Assembly: GCA_902776415.1 (NCBI GenBank)
Contig: CACYPY010000009.1
Span: forward strand, 1 to 40,844
Origin: an uncultured Ruminobacter sp.
Lineage (GTDB): Bacteria; Pseudomonadota; Gammaproteobacteria; Enterobacterales; Succinivibrionaceae
Length of the DNA: 40,844 nucleotides
Direction: 5' to 3'
Below, one piece after another: positions 37,864-40,844 of this stretch; position 1 is the first letter of the stretch, and each line of letters begins with the position of its first letter. Both the position numbers and the translations under genes were made by a program. The notes below the pieces were generated by a model. It saw only the letters and a list, made by a program, of their open reading frames with translations, made no database searches and was not told the DNA's origin.

Positions 37864-40443
37864 ATGAGACAGGACAGATTTACGAATCAGTTCCAGGAAG
37901 CTCTTTCGGATGCTCAGTCACTTGTCATTGGGAATGACCAGCAGATGATCGAGCCGGTGCATATTTTAAGTGCGCTTTTAAATCAGAACGGCGGCACGAC
38001 GGCACCGCTGATGACTTTAGCGGGGGCTGATCCGAAGGCCGTTGATATTCTTTTGAACGAAAAGATAAAAGGGTACCCGACAGTACGCGGGGCCGGCGGC
38101 GATATTCAGCTGTCGAATTCTTCCATAAAGGTTCTCAATATTTGTGATCGTCTGGCTCAGAAGGCCAACGATGGCTATATATCGACGGAATTTTTCGTAA
38201 AGGCGGCCTTTGAAAATGATTACGATGTTCAGACCATTCTGAAAAAGTGTAATGTCACTGCCGCCCGCATTGACGAGGCAATCGAAAAGATTCGCGGCGG
38301 CGAGAATGTTAATTCAGCAGAATCAGAGAGCACCCGGCAGGCGCTCAGCAAATACACTGTGGATGTTACGGCCCTGGCTGAAAAGGGCAAACTGGACCCG
38401 GTAATCGGGCGAGACGACGAAATCCGGCGTACCATGCAGGTTTTGCAGAGAAGAACCAAGAACAATCCGGTGCTTATCGGAGAACCGGGGGTTGGCAAAA
38501 CTGCCATCTGCGAAGGTCTGGCACAGCGCATAGTGAAGGGAGAGGTTCCCGAAGGCCTTAAGAACAAGAGAGTTCTTTCATTGGATATGGGGGCTCTTTT
38601 GGCAGGTGCCAAATATCGCGGTGATTTTGAGGAACGGCTGAAGTCGGTACTGAACGCTCTGGAAAAGGAGAGCGGAAATATCATCCTGTTCATTGACGAG
38701 TTGCATACTCTCGTGGGAGCCGGAAAGGCCGAGGGGTCCATGGACGCCGGGAATATGCTGAAGCCTGCTCTGGCCCGTGGTGCTCTTCACTGCATGGGAG
38801 CCACAACCCTTGATGAATACCGGAAGTATGTTGAAAAGGATGCCGCACTGGAAAGACGGTTCCAGAAGGTGTTTGTCGGCGAGCCCTCGGTTGAAAGCAC
38901 TATAGCTATTCTGCGCGGACTAAAGGAAAAGTACGAGCTTCATCATCATGTGCAGATCACCGATCCGGCGATTGTGGCTGCGGCTACCCTGTCTAACCGT
39001 TATATCACGGACAGACAGCTTCCGGACAAGGCGATAGATCTTATAGACGAGGCAGCCGCCAGTATCAGACTGCAAATGGATTCCAAGCCGGAACCGCTTG
39101 ATGTGCTGGAGCATAAGCTCATTCAGCTGAAAATGGAGCGGCAGGCGGTATCCAGGGAATCAGACGAAGCCAGCAAGAAACGACTTCAGGCCATTGATGA
39201 CGACATAGCCGCGAAGGAAGCTGAATTCCAGAAGCTGACTGCCATCTGGAAGGCGGAAAAAGCGGGACTTACCGGAGTCCAGCATCTCAAGGAGGAGCTG
39301 GATTCTGCCAGATATCAGTATGAAGTTGCCTTCCGTAACGGTCGGTACGAAGATGCCTCAAAGCTCAGCTATGAGACAATACCAAACCTTGAGAGACAGA
39401 TTGCCGAAAGCGAAAAGGTCAAGCAGGACGGAAGCGCGAACAAGCTGCTGCGCAACAAGGTCTCCGAAAATGAGATTGCGGAAGTGGTTTCCCGGGCTAC
39501 TGGGATTCCGGTATCCAAGATGCTGGAAGGGGAAAGACAGAAGTTGCTTCATATGGAAGATAATCTGCATCAGAGGGTTATCGGCCAGGAGGAAGCTGTC
39601 AATGCCATTTCCAATGCCATCAGGAGAAGTCGTGCCGGACTTGGCGATCCCCAGAGACCCATCGGCTCCTTCCTCTTCATGGGGCCTACCGGAGTGGGCA
39701 AGACAGAACTGTGCAAGGCGCTGGCCGAATTTATGTTCGATACGGTCAATGCCATGGTGCGCATTGACATGAGCGAATTCATGGAGAAGCACAGTGTGTC
39801 GCGTCTGGTGGGAGCACCTCCGGGATATGTGGGCTATGATGAAGGCGGCTACCTTACCGAGGCGGTACGGAGAAGACCGTACAGTGTGGTGCTGCTTGAC
39901 GAGATTGAGAAGGCTCATCCGGATATTTTCAACATTCTGCTTCAGGTGCTGGATGACGGAAGGCTGACTGACGGTCAGGGGCGGACGGTGGATTTTAAGA
40001 ATACGGTGATAATCATGACGTCCAACCTCGGATCCGACATTATCCAGGAGGAAACAGGTAACAAGGAATATGCCGAGATCAAGGCAGATCTTATGTCTCT
40101 CCTGCAGTCTCACTTTAAGCCGGAATTCCTGAACCGTATTGATGAGACTGTGGTATTCCATCCGTTAGGAAAGGAGCACATCAAGAATATTTCCCGGATT
40201 CAGCTGGATGTTCTCAGGAACAGACTGGTGCAGAACGGGTGCGAGGTTGCGTTCCCGGAGCATCTTTTGGACAGAATTGCCGACATCGGTTATGACCCGG
40301 TATTCGGAGCCCGTCCTTTGAAGAGAGCTATTCAGACTTATATTGAAAATCCGCTGGCAGAGGCAGTGCTGAAGGGTGAATTGGCTTCAAATCGGGTAAC
40401 CAGCGTGGATCTGGATGAAAACTGCAGGCTCGTGCTGAACTAA
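37864..40443 (+). CDS. clpB: Disaggregase ClpB
   Basis: 859 residues (E. coli 857). Hexameric Hsp100 that pulls proteins from aggregates together with DnaK. The N-terminal Clp repeat domain (1-145) is followed by AAA1 with Walker A GEPGVGKT (Lys212) and Walker B ILFIDELH, a coiled-coil middle domain (about 405-525) that marks ClpB rather than ClpA or ClpC, and AAA2 with GPTGVGKTE (Lys613) and [11 protein letters not shown]. The pore loops KYRGDFEER and GYVGYDEGG are intact. GAGAGG is 8 bases ahead of the ATG. It is followed by a terminator and an rRNA promoter, as clpB is in E. coli. Confidence 0.98.
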   Translation: MRQDRFTNQFQEALSDAQSLVIGNDQQMIEPVHILSALLNQNGGTTAPLMTLAGADPKAVDILLNEKIKGYPTVRGAGGDIQLSNSSIKVLNICDRLAQKANDGYISTEFFVKAAFENDYDVQTILKKCNVTAARIDEAIEKIRGGENVNSAESESTRQALSKYTVDVTALAEKGKLDPVIGRDDEIRRTMQVLQRRTKNNPVLIGEPGVGKTAICEGLAQRIVKGEVPEGLKNKRVLSLDMGALLAGAKYRGDFEERLKSVLNALEKESGNIILFIDELHTLVGAGKAEGSMDAGNMLKPALARGALHCMGATTLDEYRKYVEKDAALERRFQKVFVGEPSVESTIAILRGLKEKYELHHHVQITDPAIVAAATLSNRYITDRQLPDKAIDLIDEAAASIRLQMDSKPEPLDVLEHKLIQLKMERQAVSRESDEASKKRLQAIDDDIAAKEAEFQKLTAIWKAEKAGLTGVQHLKEELDSARYQYEVAFRNGRYEDASKLSYETIPNLERQIAESEKVKQDGSANKLLRNKVSENEIAEVVSRATGIPVSKMLEGERQKLLHMEDNLHQRVIGQEEAVNAISNAIRRSRAGLGDPQRPIGSFLFMGPTGVGKTELCKALAEFMFDTVNAMVRIDMSEFMEKHSVSRLVGAPPGYVGYDEGGYLTEAVRRRPYSVVLLDEIEKAHPDIFNILLQVLDDGRLTDGQGRTVDFKNTVIIMTSNLGSDIIQEETGNKEYAEIKADLMSLLQSHFKPEFLNRIDETVVFHPLGKEHIKNISRIQLDVLRNRLVQNGCEVAFPEHLLDRIADIGYDPVFGARPLKRAIQTYIENPLAEAVLKGELASNRVTSVDLDENCRLVLN

Positions 40444-40485
40444 TCGGGTATTCGTGCCGGAGAGGGATTCTGCCGGTATTCTCAG

Positions 40486-40523
40486 AAAATCCTTCCATTG
40501 TGAGATATGGAGGGATTTTTTTT
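40486..40523 (+). terminator. Terminator after clpB
   Basis: 11-base stem AATCCTTCCAT (40488-40498) with ATGGAGGGATT (40507-40517), one G-U pair, followed by eight T residues. Confidence 0.9.
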
Positions 40524-40756
40524 GACTGTTTCGTTAATTTGTATGTTATTTGACCGCTGATGTTCTTAAAAACACGGGAAAACCTCTGAGAGATGCAAAA
40601 ATACTGATTTTTCGGTCAGATGATTAAAAAATGAACAACATGAATGATAAGTATAAAAAAAATAATTAATGTTTTCAAATGTTTTTAAAATAAGGAATAG
40701 AGAGCGTTAACACGACAGAAAGGAAGAGAAAAAATTAAAAATTTCTCAAAAAAGTG
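40524..40756 (+). promoter_or_regulatory. A/T-rich upstream region of the rRNA promoter
   Basis: No gene. The stretch becomes very A/T-rich toward 40756, as expected of an UP element and Fis-binding area. GAGAAA (40726-40731) and TTTCTC (40742-40747) form an inverted repeat ending just ahead of the -35. Individual Fis sites cannot be assigned by eye. Confidence 0.5.
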
Positions 40757-40784
40757 TTGACGGGTTGCAAAAAATCTCTAAAAT
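40757..40784 (+). promoter_or_regulatory. Ribosomal RNA operon promoter
   Basis: TTGACG at 40757-40762, a 16-base spacer (typical of rrn P1) and TAAAAT at 40779-40784, with a GC-containing discriminator (ACGCAC). Confidence 0.85.
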
Positions 40785-40791
40785 ACGCACT

Positions 40792-40827
40792 CGCTGACAG
40801 GGTAAAGCTCAGCGAAGTTCTTTAACA
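40792..40827 (+). promoter_or_regulatory. rRNA antitermination leader (boxB hairpin and boxA)
   Basis: Hairpin CGCTGA (40792-40797) with TCAGCG (40809-40814), then GTTCTTTAACA at 40817-40827, which matches boxA. The following GACAATCT resembles the E. coli rrn leader. These recruit NusB/S10 so that polymerase reads through 16S-23S-5S. The 16S gene itself lies beyond the window. Confidence 0.85.
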
Positions 40828-40844
40828 AACAGTTTAGACAATCT

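Noticed and set aside
40522-40547. An additional upstream rRNA promoter (TTGACT ... TATGTT)
   Set aside because: The spacer is only 14 bases and the first element overlaps the clpB terminator T-run.

Overview
This 40.8 kb window is a stretch of housekeeping chromosome from a gammaproteobacterium. Conserved gene pairs and clusters support this: pyrG-eno, ftsB-ispD-ispF-surE, nlpD next to mutS, pncC-recA-recX-alaS-csrA followed by tRNA-Ser(GCU)/tRNA-Arg(ACG), dnaB-alr, prfB-lysS, and bamD/rluD-pgeF-clpB followed by a ribosomal RNA promoter. Gene content, protein similarity and several small exported proteins that I cannot place suggest a lineage outside the Enterobacterales, perhaps an Aeromonadales/Succinivibrionaceae relative. 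That family-level placement is inference. Coding density is high and base composition is roughly balanced.

Layout. (1) 1-1.4 kb: a 3'-truncated gltS on the minus strand and a small Cys-rich secreted protein. (2) 1.5-4.9 kb: pyrG and eno, each with its own promoter and terminator; eno has the codon bias of a very highly expressed gene. (3) 4.9-8.9 kb: a tight operon ftsB-ispD-ispF-surE-yqaA-nlpD, converging on mutS (minus). The rpoS, pcm and truD genes found around here in enterics are absent. (4) 11.7-17.2 kb: pncC, recA, recX, alaS. (5) 17.2-18.8 kb: csrA, an exported small protein, and a Ser/Arg/Arg tRNA operon. (6) 18.8-23.2 kb: dnaB and alr, then convergent genes for an uncharacterised membrane-anchored protein and nadC. 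(7) 23.3-27.1 kb: prfB with its programmed +1 frameshift, lysS, dapA. (8) 27.1-30.6 kb: a four-gene translationally overlapping operon trmB-amgK-murU-djlA, which includes the Pseudomonas-type MurNAc recycling bypass. (9) 30.7-35.6 kb: minus-strand D-2-hydroxyacid dehydrogenase, HAD phosphatase, rluA and bamD, with a plus-strand quinone-oxidoreductase-like gene. (10) 35.8-40.8 kb: rluD-pgeF, clpB behind a heat-shock-type promoter, then an rRNA promoter with a boxB/boxA antitermination leader at the right edge; the 16S gene itself lies beyond the window.

Functionally the window covers nucleotide and NAD metabolism, glycolysis, isoprenoid and lysine/peptidoglycan precursors, cell division and envelope assembly (FtsB, NlpD, BamD), DNA repair and replication (MutS, RecA/RecX, DnaB), translation (AlaS, LysS, RF2, tRNAs, TrmB, RluA, RluD), and protein quality control (ClpB, DjlA). 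I see no prophage, CRISPR array, toxin-antitoxin or defence island. The least explained items are three small exported or membrane-anchored proteins (1143, 17885, 21734), the foreign tail of gltS, and several inverted repeats in promoters and leaders.
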